Positions 34,770 through 48,472 are shown, counted from the stretch's first letter. The stretch is DNA of 64,000 nt from Phoronis australis (GCA_002633005.1 NMRA01000432.1:130070-194069), one strand, 5' to 3'. The notes: generated by a model not told the origin, from the sequence alone. Translations and numbers: made by a program.

Positions 34770-37140
34770 AAAACATGCAAATTAAGGTCGCCATTATGCA
34801 AAATTCTGTTTTAGCTTATAACTTCCTTACCGAGCACTGCAGCCAGATAATTTTGACGTTTTTACCCACGTTTTCATGGTCAACGAATTTAACAGTGCAC
34901 GCTTTTGGTGAATGCATTGTTACATTTTCAATTTGCATAATTTATGCAAATTAAGGTCGCCATTACGCAAAATTCTATTTTTTATAATTTCCTTACCAAG
35001 CACGTGCAGGCAAGTTATTTTGATGCTTTCACCCATATTTCCGTGGTCAACTAATTTAATAGTGAAAGTTTTTGGGTGGATACAGCGTCAATTTGCATAA
35101 ATTAAGGTCGCCATTATTCAAAATATGACTATGTTACCAATCATCAAAGCTGAATTATCATGATATTTGCACCTATGTTTCTATGGTCAATTAGTTTAAT
35201 GAAATCAGTTTGCATGTTGTTGCATGATAAATTTGCATAATTAATGCAAATTAAGGCCACCATTATTAAAAATTATATTTGCTTGAAACGTACTTACCAA
35301 GCACTTCTTAACGTTTCTTTAACGTTTTCACCTATGCTTCCATGGTCAGTGAATTTAATGGACCTCGTTTGCTTGTGAATACATCGTGAATTTGCATAAT
35401 ATATGCAAATTAAGGCCATCATTATTCAAAATTCTACTTTTGCTTATAGCTGAAGTACCAGGATGAATTTTCATAATTTATGCAAATAAGACACCAGTAT
35501 TCCAAATACTGTTTCTGCTCATAATTTCCTTACGGCATTTCATGTAGATTGTTTTCGAATTTATCTCATGTTTTCATGGTCCTCATGAATTTTCATAATT
35601 GATAATTTACACAAAATACAGCTGCCATATTCAAAATTCTACATGTGCTTATAATTGCTGCATCAGACACCAGAGGTTAGTTATAAATATTTGCACCAAT
35701 GTTTCTGCGGTCAATGAACTTAATGAAATCTGTTTGCATGTTGTAGCATGATAAATTTGCAGAATCTCCTTCTTGGCGATGAAGTAAGAAAATATTTTGT
35801 GTAGTGTCTGTTCTGCAGTTTGAGACCTTAAATTCCGAAAAAAGGGTATTGCCTATTGCCGTGCGCTCCCACAGACCATAGAAAAAACGCAGATTAGTTT
35901 AATGACTTGGGTGAATGTTAGAATGGAGCTCGGAGCGATCAGTTTATAGGGACCACATTCATGAGGTACGAATACAATAGTGAGGGAATAGTAGCGAATT
36001 GACCTCAATGAAGAGACTCTCAAGCTTAGGGCGCAAGTTGCAGTTTGTCCAACAAGATTGAAACACATCTTGGAGAGATGGAGAGTGGTAACAATAGATC
36101 TCTTATTAAAACCTATCACAGGGAAGAAAGTAAGGCACGTCTTGATGTACATGCCCAGGATATTGCACGAAACAACAACAACGGAGTGGCCATGGGTTCA
36201 CCCCTGGGACCATTGTTAGCTAATTATTTTCATGTGCAATCTTGAGACTGGCTAATTGTCCACCGGACTGTAAACCACAATTTTAAGGTAGGTATGTGGA
36301 CGAAACGTTTTCAATCACATGAACAATACGCATCCGTCCGTCAACTTCACCAGTGAATCTGAGCACGAGTCGTGTTTACCTTTTCTGGATGTTTTGGTTA
36401 AACATAGGTTTTTCTGGGCTTTATCTTAAATTTGATAGTTTTGTACCGATCCAATACAAGAGAGGTCTAGTCAACTGCTTGTTACACAGTGCCTGGAGAA
36501 TATGTTGCACCAATATAAATTTTGATAATAACGTAGCCAGGATTTTCCAGTTATTGCGTGCCAATGGCTACCCTCTGAATTTTTTGAATAGCTGTAAAAG
36601 GCACTTCCTTTCAAAATGAATTAGGCGGATAACGTAGCTGTTATTGGACCCGAGAAAAAGAAAGTGTTCTTTTCTCTTGGTTACACCGGGCCAAGTAGTA
36701 TAACATTTAAACGTTAATTATCTCGCCTTGTACATTGCATAGACCCAGCCGTTGAACTGATAGTTGTTTTCAAAACTCTTCGTAAACTTTCCAATATGCT
36801 GTGTAAACTGAAGTCACCCATCCCTTTATTAAACAATAACGATGTTGTTTATAAGGTTGAATGTGCAAAAATTATTCAGAATTCTTCTTGAGCTTAAAGC
36901 TACTGTACCAGGCACAACAGATGAACTGCCATGATATTTGCACCTATATTCTTTTGGTCAATTAGTTAAATGGAATTGGTTTGCATGTTGTTGAATGATA
37001 AATTTTCATAATTAATGCAAATTTGCATAACTAATGCAAATTAAGGCCGCCATTATTCAAAATTCTACTTGTGCTTATAGCTGCGGTGCCAAGCACCACA
37101 GGTAAACTCTCATGATACTTGAACCTATGTTCCTGTTGTC
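34770..37140. repeat. diverged tandem array, ~150-170-bp units, interrupted
   Basis: The core tttgcataattnatgcaaattaaggycgccatta is followed by a caaaattctnnttttgcttata segment, 'accaagcac' and 'ttcatggtcaa-gaatttaat'. The core attaagg recurs at about 34781, 34950, 35101, 35250, 35409 and 37040. Spacing is 149-169 bases and units are substantially diverged. The array is split at about 35780-36868 by a Penelope-like insertion. A further degraded unit lies near 38815-38990. Confidence 0.8.
35870..36868 (+). pseudogene. Penelope-like retroelement reverse transcriptase remnant
   Basis: Fragments in order and in different frames: GVAMGSPLGPLLANYF (36184-36231), RYVDETF near 36290 (the YVDD-type catalytic box), and FSGLYLKFDSFVPIQYKRGL then VNCLLHSAWRIC (about 36407-36510) with GYPLNF. 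A C-terminal stretch near 36640-36865 begins GPEKKKVFFSLGYTGP and includes VVYKVECA. These are hallmarks of Penelope-type RTs. Several frameshifts and an internal deletion make it inactive. It stops just where a GIY-YIG endonuclease would begin and the tandem repeat resumes, so the endonuclease is absent. Confidence 0.85.
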
Positions 37141-37149
37141 AATTACCGG

Positions 37150-40100
37150 GTTAAAGTCCTTCTCTCACGCGTTGTTAACCCTCATTACATGGTTAGAAGA
37201 TGTTATAAGGATCCAACAAGTACCTACCCCATAACTAATACACGATCCGTACTCGAAAACAGTTTAAATGAACGCGCCACTCACGATTCGCACCCGAAGA
37301 AACACTGCCATTTTGAACTTGCCGCGAACCCGGAAGTACAATTCATTCAGGAACCCAGGCCGAGAAAACGCCGTCAGTGCGACTGGAGCAGTGCCTGTAC
37401 TGTTACCAGCCAGCAAACGGGGATAAGAAAATCGACAGAGCGCCTTAATTTTGATAAAATCAAACTACGGACAATTTTATGGAATTTGCTGAAGAAATGT
37501 GGCGAATAAATTTTGACAGAAATTATTTTGCCAGCCTCGGGACCGCAGCCTATCGGATCCGGTGCGGATCGAGACCAGACACTGGCGAACGGTAAATGAA
37601 TGCGGTTGCAAGCTCTTTTGTCGAAGTAAAATGGTCAAATGATAAATGCTGCATATATTTAAGGGTAGTTTCAGACACTTGCATGAAATTACGGGCTCAT
37701 TTCGTGCCGGGTTAGTCCTGTGTCACACTGCCGCGGCAGACCTTAGTTAGCCTCAGTCACCAGCTACCAGTGAAGACTATAGTCAAAATACAGCTTGTAT
37801 GCCTATACAGCTTTGCGCCAAGACTATCCTTAGGCCTAACTGGTCGCTGGCCACAAACACAAAAACACGAAAATTGAACAAAGTTTCTTTTTTGTAGCAA
37901 CGTTTGTCAAAATATATCAACGTTAAATCTTCACAAATTACAAAGTAGCCGATTGAACATGCCTTTCAGTTCAGCAAAAGTCGACATTGTAGGTGCCGCC
38001 AGAAATGAGACGCGAAGTCCAACGGGATTTGTGAGCACATTTATCACTTAATGAGTAAGAACTGCGAGGGTGAAATTTGGTGAACACTGCTAAATCGTGC
38101 AGAATATTAAGTAAAGATATGTCTAACTAAATTTTACCGCAATTTGTTGGCGAAAACAATTTACACAAAGTTTTAAACTCGTAACTCATCCCGCTGTCCT
38201 CCAATATGGCCGACGCGATCCAAACAAAGTCACCCAAATTTCGCCACAAAACTTGCAATAACTTTACAGTGCTTGCCCTGATTTTTACTGAGTAGAATGT
38301 ACTACCTTTCCGATGATAGCAAAGTACTTTTTCAAAACGAGGAAAAAAAATAAAACCGAAAAAAAATAGGTTCGACCCATATTGGTTCCTAGGTTCGCCC
38401 CGCCTACGTAAGGAACTAAACATCAATGCTATTTTAACATACTAAGTACGCGTAACATTCCAAAAAAAATCAACGACCACTAACTACAAACTATAAATGC
38501 ACTACATATGCAAACGAATCACGATATATTACTAATAAAACAAAATAATGAAGACTTTTCGAGCAAGCCATAGCACATTCAGTTACAAGGAAAAAATGGC
38601 GGCGTTCAGGACAAGTTCCTGAACTGATGAGCCGGAAATGTGGGTACGGAAATAACCGATGACAACCGGTAATCATACGCTCAGAGAGAAGGGTCAAATA
38701 CTGTTAAAAAATCGCTTTTGGCAAGAAAGGCGAAAAGAATATAAAGAAAGGGTGTCGAAAATAAGAATTTATGTAGTAAGTATTTTCGGATACTGGAACC
38801 ACATGGGCAGTTTGCAAGAAGGACTTTAATGAAATCAGTTTGCAAGTTTCATGACAAATTAGCATAATGCGAATAAAAGCGGCCATTTCTTCTCCTAAGT
38901 TTTTTGCGGGGAGCACTACATGTAGATTATTTTGGTATTTTTACTGATGAATTTAATGTAATCTGTCATTACATCATAAATATAAATAATCTGTAATTTA
39001 TTACACAACATTACAAATTCTAGTTTTGTCTGATACGCAGGGTATATGTAGTAGATGACCAAATTATTTAATTGCATAATTGCATCAGTTTTTGGCCATA
39101 GTAAGATTAAAAAATGGACGATCACAGCCGTTATTTAGCGTATTGAGCTTCGCGACTAACACAATAGTTTTCTGGGAATAATGCGAGCTGCCATACCAAG
39201 TACCGTACTTGCGCAAAAAGATTGTTAGTGCAGTGGGCAGGTCTGCTTTGTCCCCTACTTTGAATATATTTAATTACTTCTGCCCACAAATTACCCGGAA
39301 TATTCCGGTTTCCTGAGTCCTGCTCTGCGGTTCAAGTCATGTAAGTTTCGAGTTTTTTGTATAGGATGCGCTATAACTGTCATTCTCATGCAAGATGGGG
39401 CACCTTCACCTCGGTCAAAGCGTACGCAAAAGTGGCGCCTCAAGTATATTACATCTAATTTTTGGCCTGCCTCCTGAAAACGCGCGTTTATGAGGATCTT
39501 GATAGATTGCAAGACTATTTTTGAATTGGTAATTGAAACATATGAAAACAAATCCCTTAATATGCTGTATTTATACTTTCATTTGAACAGTCAACTAGTA
39601 GCTTTCACTCAAAAGGTCGTGGAGAGATATCAAAAAACTTCCAGGAGATGCTCGGAATGGACAAAGGAACAATCAATTATATTCCAGTCATACAACGGCC
39701 GGTTTTTAGTACCAAGCAATCATGGAAAACCATCGTTTGGCTTTATCAGTGCTATCGCAAGCAGCGTGTCAGCACGTTTAGAGTGCACGCGCTAAGTCCG
39801 CACAAACGACGGTTTGGGTTCACCTAGTGGTTTATATTTACAGTGAATCCGGATGACATAAAAGGCACACACTATTTTGGTGACGTATTGGTGGTGTAGC
39901 GGATAAGTACCGAGGCTTGCGAATATTAAAGGTAAATGTGAACCTTGTTTACCAGGTTATGCTTATGTGCAAATATCTTAAATTCTGTTAGCTGTAACCC
40001 CTACAAAGTATATATTTTCTGAAAGGTGAATAAATTTCCTAACAAAATTTATTATTATTATTTACTTTTCTATATTTTTTCGTGAGATATGCGTTTTTAG

Positions 40101-42235
40101 TAAAAAATCTTTTACTTTGAACAGAGATTTTAAATATACTGTTCCTCCAATCACATTGGCCATTTGTCAACATGTTGATAACGGCATTACCGAGGGAGCC
40201 GTGTCTCAAATTTTTTTAAATATGTCTTAGTTTTTAAGTATCCATTTTTTAGAGCATTCTGAGCTGATACGGCCGTATTCTTAATTTTTGAAGACTTCGT
40301 TCGAGATTCTGAGACCCGGTTCCCTTCGGAAGGTATCACATAGCAAGTATTCGAAATTTCTTAGCAATCTGTTCACGCGTCGTCGAGAAATCGATGTTCA
40401 AAAATTGAAATAAGCTCCAAATCGCAATCCGTCGCCAGAAATTGGCAGTAACGCACAACGGTGATCCAAAAGTGCACATTCGGCATCACATATAAACTTT
40501 CAGAAATTTCTTGACTGTGACAGCTAGTAATTTTCAGTTACTCGAGAAGGGTATTTATAATTTCAACATATGATTAATTTGGGTATTGTGCAATGCAGAA
40601 CTTTAGGAATAATCGTTCAATTTTAGCGACCTAATCGAGTCTGCCCGAATGCTCAGAATCACATGATTAAGTGTGGGCGGAGTTTGTAAGACATTTAGCT
40701 GAATTAAGTCAACGCGGCTTCATCGAAAGGGGCTGTTAAAACGTGGACGTTGTGTAAAAAAATACAGAACAATGAGAAAACGTGGAGAATTTTCGAAGGG
40801 CACAGAAAGAAATACTAAGAGAATGGCGCTGAGAGATTGGTCGAGAAATGACCGAGCTGGGGCGAGGTTTAGCCACGGTTTTATGTTGCTACTTAGAACC
40901 ATTTTCACATTGCGAAATAGAATTGTAACACTGTTTGTTGGTTTCCTTTCCTGTAAAAATCAAATTCGCCAAATGCGGCTTGGTGTTAACCTAAGCGTCG
41001 AGCGCTGCACTATACATAATATTTCAAGGTGTGACACTCGAGACTAGGATTTCCACGTGAGCTTCACTTCAGCCGTACATATCAAACACAAATCTCAATA
41101 CATATGACCCCCAAAAAGTTTGCAGGCGTTAGGGTTAAACCGTGGCAACCGATATAGGGGAGGGGCCGGGGACAGTAGAGAAAAGACAGACTGCGAATAC
41201 GAATAAGAAAGAAAATTCAAGAGAAAATTTGACAACTCGGTATGAATGCATGGTTTATCCTCTGAGGGCCTTGGCCAGGACATTGTTCTTAGAGTCTCCG
41301 TTTTTGCAGCATAGGTCGTCTAAAAGCACTTGAAAACGTGCCCTTAATCATTCACACATGTATTTCGAAAAATCGAAAAATTCTTAAATTCAATGAGACA
41401 ATTTTGCGAATGCAAAACTATATTTTTCCAGAGGCCCCTCTCTGGCAAAGTACAACGGAGACAAGTGTCGTTCTATTTTTTTTCTCTCAAAATTGTATAT
41501 CACTTGAGAAAAAAATGATGACAGATAACATCAATTGCAGCGCTTTTCCTGGTTTTTGAACATATAGGTCTTTTCATTTTTAGGGGCCAAACCCTTGAGC
41601 GGCCCATTGATGACATTCAAGTGGCCACCCGGCTTTCATGTTAAGGAAGGTCATTTCTTGCAGGGTCACGCGACTATGGAATGAACTGTCACTATTTTTC
41701 AAGCTAAATGATGATTATCCTTTCATCTTAAGGTGTCCCATTTCAGACGGGACCCTCTCTCAGTGGAGTGGTTCGGAGAAATTGTCCCTTTGTCCAGCTA
41801 CACATGTAAATCCGACACTGCCAAATATTCACGAGAGGAAGTTGAGATTCCAAATTCATCAAAAACAAAAAACATTCTTGCACAGCACAGCAGTATTAAG
41901 AAATTCGATGTTAATAACTAAAAATGTGACAAATACAAAGGGTGGAATTTTGAAGAACGTAAAGACCACTATTTATGAACTATTTCCGATGGTTAGTTAT
42001 AAAATAATGTTACTTTTCTCATAGTATCACAGAAATAGTGTTTCTTTTGAAGAACGTTACTAGGAGTTGTTTGTAAAGAATTTGCACATGTGGAAAAGAC
42101 TGTCGGGGCAACAATTTGTGATTGAACGTGTACATGTCGAACGGGGTTACTCAAAGTACTCGCACTCACAAACAAAGACTTCAGCGTTTTTTGGAGTTTA
42201 ATCTTAACTCGTGAACCGTTATAGGTACCTCTGAA
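37150..42235. other. intergenic stretch with no recognised gene
   Basis: Open frames such as 37189-37509 (plus, about 106 codons, basic) and 38127-38426 (minus) have no recognisable family or splice context. Scattered repeat fragments include a degraded 'gcataat...gaataaaagcggccatt' unit near 38860. Confidence 0.3.
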
Positions 42236-42239
42236 ATGA

Positions 42240-43246
42240 GCAAAAATACACTTTAATACGAATGCCCCATCTCCCATGTTCCCCGGTTGCCCGTCAAAAA
42301 TAGGTGAGCATGCTTGCAGAAACTGCTTGTAACATTCCGTTTTGAAAAACAAATTCGTCAGATGTATCTACGAAAATCGACAGATTCATAGATTATTTTT
42401 GACAATTAGAAGCTAATGTCGTAAGAAGTAAACAAAAGTTTAAGTCCTTAAATAAATAGAATTAAACTCATTGCTCATTAACTGGGAAAGGTTGTCTTCG
42501 CACTTCCTTGATGGTTTTAGTTTCCAGTAGTATTGCCCAGTGAATCTTTGTTCTTCAAAACTGAATCGTTTGCTTGTCATTCCCGTGCTTATTGTACAGA
42601 CAGAGCACGTCATGTTAAAAATAAGGTACAACCATGCAATAGGCCCACGCAGAATCTCATTGATCCACGAGAACTGATTTTGAACTCCAGGCGTTAAAGT
42701 GTGTACATTTTTGGGACACACTCTGTATCATTTTCCCCGGGCAGCCACCAGAAACTGGACTACCGGCCGTGTTTCAACAAGGGGTTTTGAAACAGCCCCT
42801 AAGGTACTATACCAGGAACCCCAGGGACCTGACCTTTTAAAAAAATCTTTCAAAGAATGACGATAGTAAAATGAACTTTTCCCGAAACTGGATCATAATA
42901 AAAGGAATCTTGTCCTTAGAGCCACCACAGACGGATACTTAAGTACGAGCTAAGCTGCCTGTCTCAAGTGAATCATAGCTGAGCTGACCTGCGACTAGCT
43001 TTAGTTCATCGAATTTCGTAATTTCACACTGTTAGATCTCACATTTACTTGCGGCAGCTCTTAGAAACCCGTCAGTGCGCTGGTCCTAGTCCCATTCTTA
43101 TTCTCCGTGAAATTTTGCTGGTTCACGGTCACTCAAATCCTGATGGCTGCATCCCTGGGATTGCCCCCCCCCCCCTCACCTATAGCGGACGTGCCAGGGA
43201 GTTTCAGTACAAAAATGGTGGCATCCGGCGAACGGGGGGAGGAGGT
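42240..43246 (+). repeat. dispersed repeat, second copy, interrupted by an LTR
   Basis: Homologous to 18500-19295 in the same order and orientation. Homology ends near the start of the 5' LTR at about 43247, suggesting the retroelement inserted into this repeat. Confidence 0.6.
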
Positions 43247-43939
43247 GTCAGAACATGAACTGTCACTGTTTTTAGTTGTATTGTTTTGTTTTGTTTTGTT
43301 GTCCAATTTGATTGGCATGACCCCTGAGTTACGTACAGTGATGATGCAATTTGTTTGCTACAGAGTAGTGTGGAACTTTGTAGAAGAGTCTAGCATGACA
43401 GTGATTAATTGAGGTCCGGAATATTCAAGAGACTAGTAATGTTTGTAGAATGATTGGGTAGATTCCGGAAAGTTCTAGAACGTGCTTGAATAGATGCAAA
43501 GTTCTAGAACATTGCATTAGTCTATAAATACACAAGAACTGGTTTGTATTAGTTAGTTAAGCAGTTCAGCAATCGAAGAAAAGCAGAAAAGCAGTTAACA
43601 GTTAAAAGTTGAGAGAATTACAGTTGAGTTGCAGTGAAGAGAATCGGCAGTTACAGCGATAGTCAATAGAGATCCAGCTATAAAGACACGAGGTTAGTGA
43701 AAGAACGATTGTAACAGTTGCTGGAAGTGTCTCAGAAGTTCATCACAAGTCAAGGCTTCGCAGCACTGGCTGGAGCATAGAAAAGACATTACGTCGGACG
43801 TTTTGTTTGAGTAGGTTTGTGAACATACTGTCGAGATAGGATTAAATCGAACCAGTCTTCAGTCTATCGTCGCACAGAAAGCTATTAGCACCGGTCTGTA
43901 ACAACCTGCGCCCACCCACAAAAGGGGAAAGACGTGACA
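43247..43939 (+). mobile_element. 5' LTR of a Ty3/gypsy-like element
   Basis: It begins near tgtcagaacatgaactgtca and ends gggaaagacgtgaca, the TG...CA form of LTRs. A TATA-like ctataaatac lies at about 43523. About 600 bases are homologous to the LTR at ~63140-63759. gag follows downstream once the inserted element at 43938-46789 is removed. The exact left edge is inferred from the loss of flanking repeat homology. Confidence 0.75.
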
Positions 43940-46789
43940 ATGGGGCTATTCAGAAAATTTTCATTAACTAGAGGGCGCGCGTGTACTAGTGGTGATAGAT
44001 TAACAGCCTCGATTTCGCGAGCCCTTTAAATACATGGTGAAATGGCTTGTAGGTGTGCAAACTGAATCTGAGATTGAGTGAAAAGGGTGCTTCTATGAGA
44101 GAAAGTAAGCACGACCTTATACAAAGGTAAGGTTTGTGATTATTTTAACGATTATTCCATGTTTATTCTACTGATGCCAGTTAACTGAGATACTCGCCGA
44201 TGTCGACTTTGCGACAGTCGACAGTCGGGTTAATCTTTGTTGTGATGCGTGTTACGATACTTGACGTAGCACTCGAGATCTTTTCGTACATCAAAGCCGT
44301 ATTATTGTTTGGAATGATTTCAAACAGGTTTATCAGTGACAGTTACATCAATGAATGCTGAATGTTTAACTCGATATGGGTTAGTGAGATTACAATCAAA
44401 GCCCAATGCCATGGCAAAGGGTACGTAAATATCCATTAGACTATTTGTTTACTCCCTATCCTATGTCTTCCGGAAATTTATTACACGTTGAAATGAAATT
44501 CTATCATGTCTGTTTTCACGTGACCTTTGTTTTTTAGGTTTGAGGGATTGTACCGTGCAGAGGAGATATGCATCGCTTCTGCATCGACCCTGAATGGACA
44601 AAAATTGGCTTTAAGCAGTTGACTGCAGCTACCCAGCAAGATCTTCCCATACAGTGTAGATCTGTTGTTAAAGCCTACTTTCTTCATCGGAGACAACGAA
44701 CAAGCTTTGTTACTCCTTTCTCTTCCCACAGCATTTCCACACACCATTAGTGCTGCATTGCGCAATGTACATGTCAGTGGCCTTGGTGAAATGTGAATCT
44801 CAGTACGAAGTTACCATAAGACAATGTGTTGTTTGTGTATGAAGAGGAACTATATCTACTGCTACACAAGTCAGCCTCGTTGGTGAGGATACCCTTTCAA
44901 AGGCAATAAGTCATGTGTGGACAATAGCTTATTTCCTTTCCTGGAAGAAACATGCTGGATTGAAGCTAAAGAAGACGTAGTGACACTGGTCTAGTTCAGG
45001 GTCAGATTTTGGGCACAAAACGAGTCAAGTTATATGCTGTTGTGTTTACCTTCAAGGACCTAATTGAGGCTGAATGAGGTAACCTGGAGGAAAGCCACGT
45101 GCCGAAACTGGACCTTTTTTACAAGCACGTATATAGGCTATTGAAACTAGATTTCTGTGAAATGAAAACCAAAAGCATCTGGTATAAATACCTGTCCTTT
45201 CTCACTGCGTGACATTAACATTTTCTTTCAGAAGAAAGGCTTTATACTAATGGTAAAAACTTTTCAATTTGGTACACATTATGGGGAAATGACATTCAGT
45301 GACTGTGTCGATTGTCTTATTGTCAGTAGAAAACCCGTTAATGTTACACTTTGATGATTGAATAAATTTTTCATCAAAAGGTAAGTTTGTCATTAATTAT
45401 TGAAACCACAACATTTCCTCAGTTTTAAAGCCCCATACAGTGCAGTTGTGCTTATTCTTTATAAAGCTGAAATGATTAGCGACTACGCTTGCGAATTGTC
45501 GTTTTCCTGTTGACCTCTAGAAATGTGCAGTGATCAAAATGAAGTATTCCCTTTGTTTGCATTTGATTTGTTTGTGTGTGTAATTATTCTTAGAGCTTTC
45601 TTAAGAAGGCCTTTGAACAACTTTAAATTTTGTGATAACTTGTCCTCAACAAAAGTTCCACATGCAAGAAAAGTATATAAAGAACAACATTGTTAAAAAC
45701 AATTGTAATTTTCCCACGCAATGGAGTCCATAATCAGGCATATCAAAGGCTGAATTTCTGAATTATGTTCAATTCTCTCAGGTTATTGCTGAAGGATTAC
45801 TTTTCACTTTGTCCAAAGGTAAAATAGATGGTCAGGCGGCTTGTTTCAGTCGTTTTCTCTCACCTGTAACAGAGTAGTCAGAGAAATATTAGCAAACTAT
45901 AAAAGAAAACACAAGACAAAACTACTTTAGTAAGGCAGAACATACTTGACGTTTCATCTTCAAGTTTATATGTAGAAACTAAATCTTTGTATCCAAGTCT
46001 TATTTAAGATCTGAATTAAACTATGTGAAACAGGCTAAAACTGATTTAATAATATGTATTTTATTTTTCACGACACCTAAAATGAGCATCTGACCTCAAG
46101 TAAAATTCATTCTAGGTGTCAATTTTTATTCCAATGCAATGTTATGACGTTTACTGAATAGCTTATTCATGTAAATTCGGTAACTAATCTGGGAGTCTTG
46201 GGGGTGGGGTCCGCTATGAAATAAGGAAACCCACTCTTCTAGAGAATTTTATTGGACATAGCATAGCTTTGAAGAGAAACTGCTGTGAAAAAGGCACCCC
46301 TGACTTCTGAGCGTCACGTACCACATTCCCACCCTTGGAGGACAATATGTATGTGCTCTAGCCTACCCGGCATCAGAGTCCTGGGTGAGTTTCCGAAAAG
46401 AAACACTTAGTTCCATTCAATAAACCCGTTATTCCGTGGGTAACTGGTGGGGATAACATCACCGAACGATTGCTAAAAACTTACCAAGTAACCTTATAGT
46501 CTTCCAAAGGGGCTTCGGCATCCACACACTTTTTCTCAGTTGGTTGACCCTTTTGACCGCAATGCTCCACGAATGTTACTGTAACCTTAGGTCTTTTGGT
46601 AATTTGTGACCACCTGTCGAAAACTTGCACCACGGAAAATAGTAATAATAAGGCTTTGCGTGACGACGTATTTTGATAACAATCCGTCTTTTTCCCAGCT
46701 GTTTACATGCAGACAGCGACGCATGCGCAATTTAATCACCACTAGTACAGCAGCGACACAGCGAGGAGAATTCTCCAAATAGCCCCATT
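43938..46789. mobile_element. 2.85-kb TIR element inserted at the LTR/PBS junction
   Basis: The left end caatggggctatt is mirrored by aatagccccattg at the right end, a perfect 13-base inverted terminus. To the left is the LTR end, to the right the probable primer-binding site (tggcgagcacgtacgcc) and gag. No transposase fragment was recognised inside; the minus-strand frame at 44481-44765 matches nothing I know. A non-autonomous DNA element; the target duplication is unclear because the ends themselves are partly palindromic (caat/attg). Confidence 0.7.
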
Positions 46790-46865
46790 GGCGAGCACGT
46801 ACGCCAGGAGTTTACTGACGATAACAAGGTGTGATAAAGTGGACTGTTGGAATTAGCGACTCACA

Positions 46866-47888
46866 ATGGAGACAAGGTCTCAACTAAGGGAGTTGATGGC
46901 CCTCGGACAAGAAATGGGTCTGCAGGGAGATGACCTCAGACAGTTTGTGGAAAAACAACAAGCTGAGGCGCGTGCTGAGGCTGAGGCTGAGGCAGAGGAG
47001 AGAAAGCAAGCTCGTGAAGCCGAGGAGAGAAGGTAAGCTCGTGAGGCTAAGGAGAGAGGGCAAGCTCGTGAAGCTGAAGAAAGGGCGCGAGAAGCCGAAC
47101 AACAGATTGAGAGAGAAAGAGTGGAACACGAGAGAGCACTAGCGGCACTTAAAGCTGAACATGTTGCAGCGGAGGGTAGCCATGTCACACCAACTGGTGG
47201 TGTAAAACCGAAGCTACCCAAGTTTGATGAAAAGCAGGATGATATGGACAACTTCCTCGAAAGGTTTGAGAGAGACGCAGAGAGTCAGGGTTGGACCCAG
47301 AGTGAATAGGCAATTAGTCTCAGTCCCCTGTTAACAGATAAGGGTAGGAAGGTTTACACTAGCCTTTCAGTGGCTGATGCACTGGACAATGCTACACTCA
47401 AAAGAGCCTTGCTCAAGCGGTATGAACTGACTGAAGAGGGTTTTCGCAGACAGTTCCGGGAAGCAAGGGCTGAGAGGGGTGAGACAGCTTAATGTGGCCC
47501 GCATACAGCGTTACCTAGACAGGTGGATCGACATGCCCGACTGTGGCAAAGACTTTGCCCAGTTGAGAGACCTGTTAGTGCGTGAGCAGTACGTTAACAC
47601 CTGTACTAAAGACTTGGCTGTGTTCCTGCGAGAGCGGACATTCAAGTCTGTTCCAGAAATGATCGGCTTAGCAGAGAGATATATTGAGGCCCACGGAGTG
47701 GATATAACAAGCACTCAGTCGAAAAAGTCCCAAGAACGACCAGTGACAGACACCCAGAGAGTCGACGAGAAGAAAACTGACCTCGAAGAGGAAAGGTGTT
47801 TCCTCTGCCACAAAGCTGGACACCTGGCTAGAGACTGTCAGAAGAGGACACAAGAGAATAAACACCAAAAGTCAACCACCGAGATTCC
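46866..47888 (+). pseudogene. Ty3/gypsy-like gag remnant
   Basis: The ATG at 46866 opens a frame rich in Glu/Arg/Ala heptads (coiled coil, about 46950-47150), followed by a capsid-like region. A CCHC zinc knuckle (C-x2-C-x4-H-x4-C) lies at 47797-47838. In-frame stops occur at about 47033 and 47308, and a frame change at about 47475, so it is inactive. Gag normally forms the particle core and binds genomic RNA. It follows the probable primer-binding site at ~46789. Confidence 0.8.
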
Positions 47889-48472
47889 CAGAGTAAGGAG
47901 GCTTCGGTGAAGCGTGCTAACCCTGAACGCGCCTTCAAAGGAAAGTTTCACCTGAAGGAGGGGTATGTTGGCACGAAAAAGGTCTCAGTGTTGACAGACA
48001 CAGCAGGCTGCATCACCATTTTTGGTTCGATCCAGTCTAGTCGAATCAGGAGATATGACCTACCGGAAGTGGTCATGCGATTTGGCAGACTCTAGAGATG
48101 GCTTCCTGCAACATCAAGACAACGTACTACACGGGAGAAGTGTTTGCGATGTCCATGGAGCGTCCAGTGGCCGATTTGGTTATCGGGGACGTACCTGGTG
48201 CCTTGGACCCAGGGGATGTTGAGCGATAGCAGACGGCAACTACTGTTAACAAGGACTGTACAGGTAATAGCTTGGTGGAGAGTCTGAAAGAAGACTCTCA
48301 AAAGGGTACTACTTCCCAAGAAGAGAACCCAGTGACCTCAACCCCTGAGGGAGAAGAGGTAGCCGACATGTTGGTAGTCACGGATCCTGATGAATCCGGC
48401 AGGGGAGCGGTAGCAGTGACTGCCAGAGCTCAGGCAGAGCGACAAAAAGCGGACAGCCAGCTAGCTGAGTAA
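47889..48472 (+). pseudogene. gypsy-like protease-region remnant
   Basis: A degenerate aspartic-protease-like DTAG segment occurs near 47990, followed in other frames by a DLVIGDVPGA-like stretch near 48170-48205 that is common just after the protease in Ty3/gypsy elements. Stops and frame changes interrupt it. No reverse transcriptase or integrase follows; homology ends about 48480, just before the foldback repeat. Confidence 0.6.

Noticed and set aside
46880-47251. Ser/Cys/Leu-rich minus-strand frame
   Set aside because: Antisense shadow of the Glu/Arg-rich gag coiled coil.
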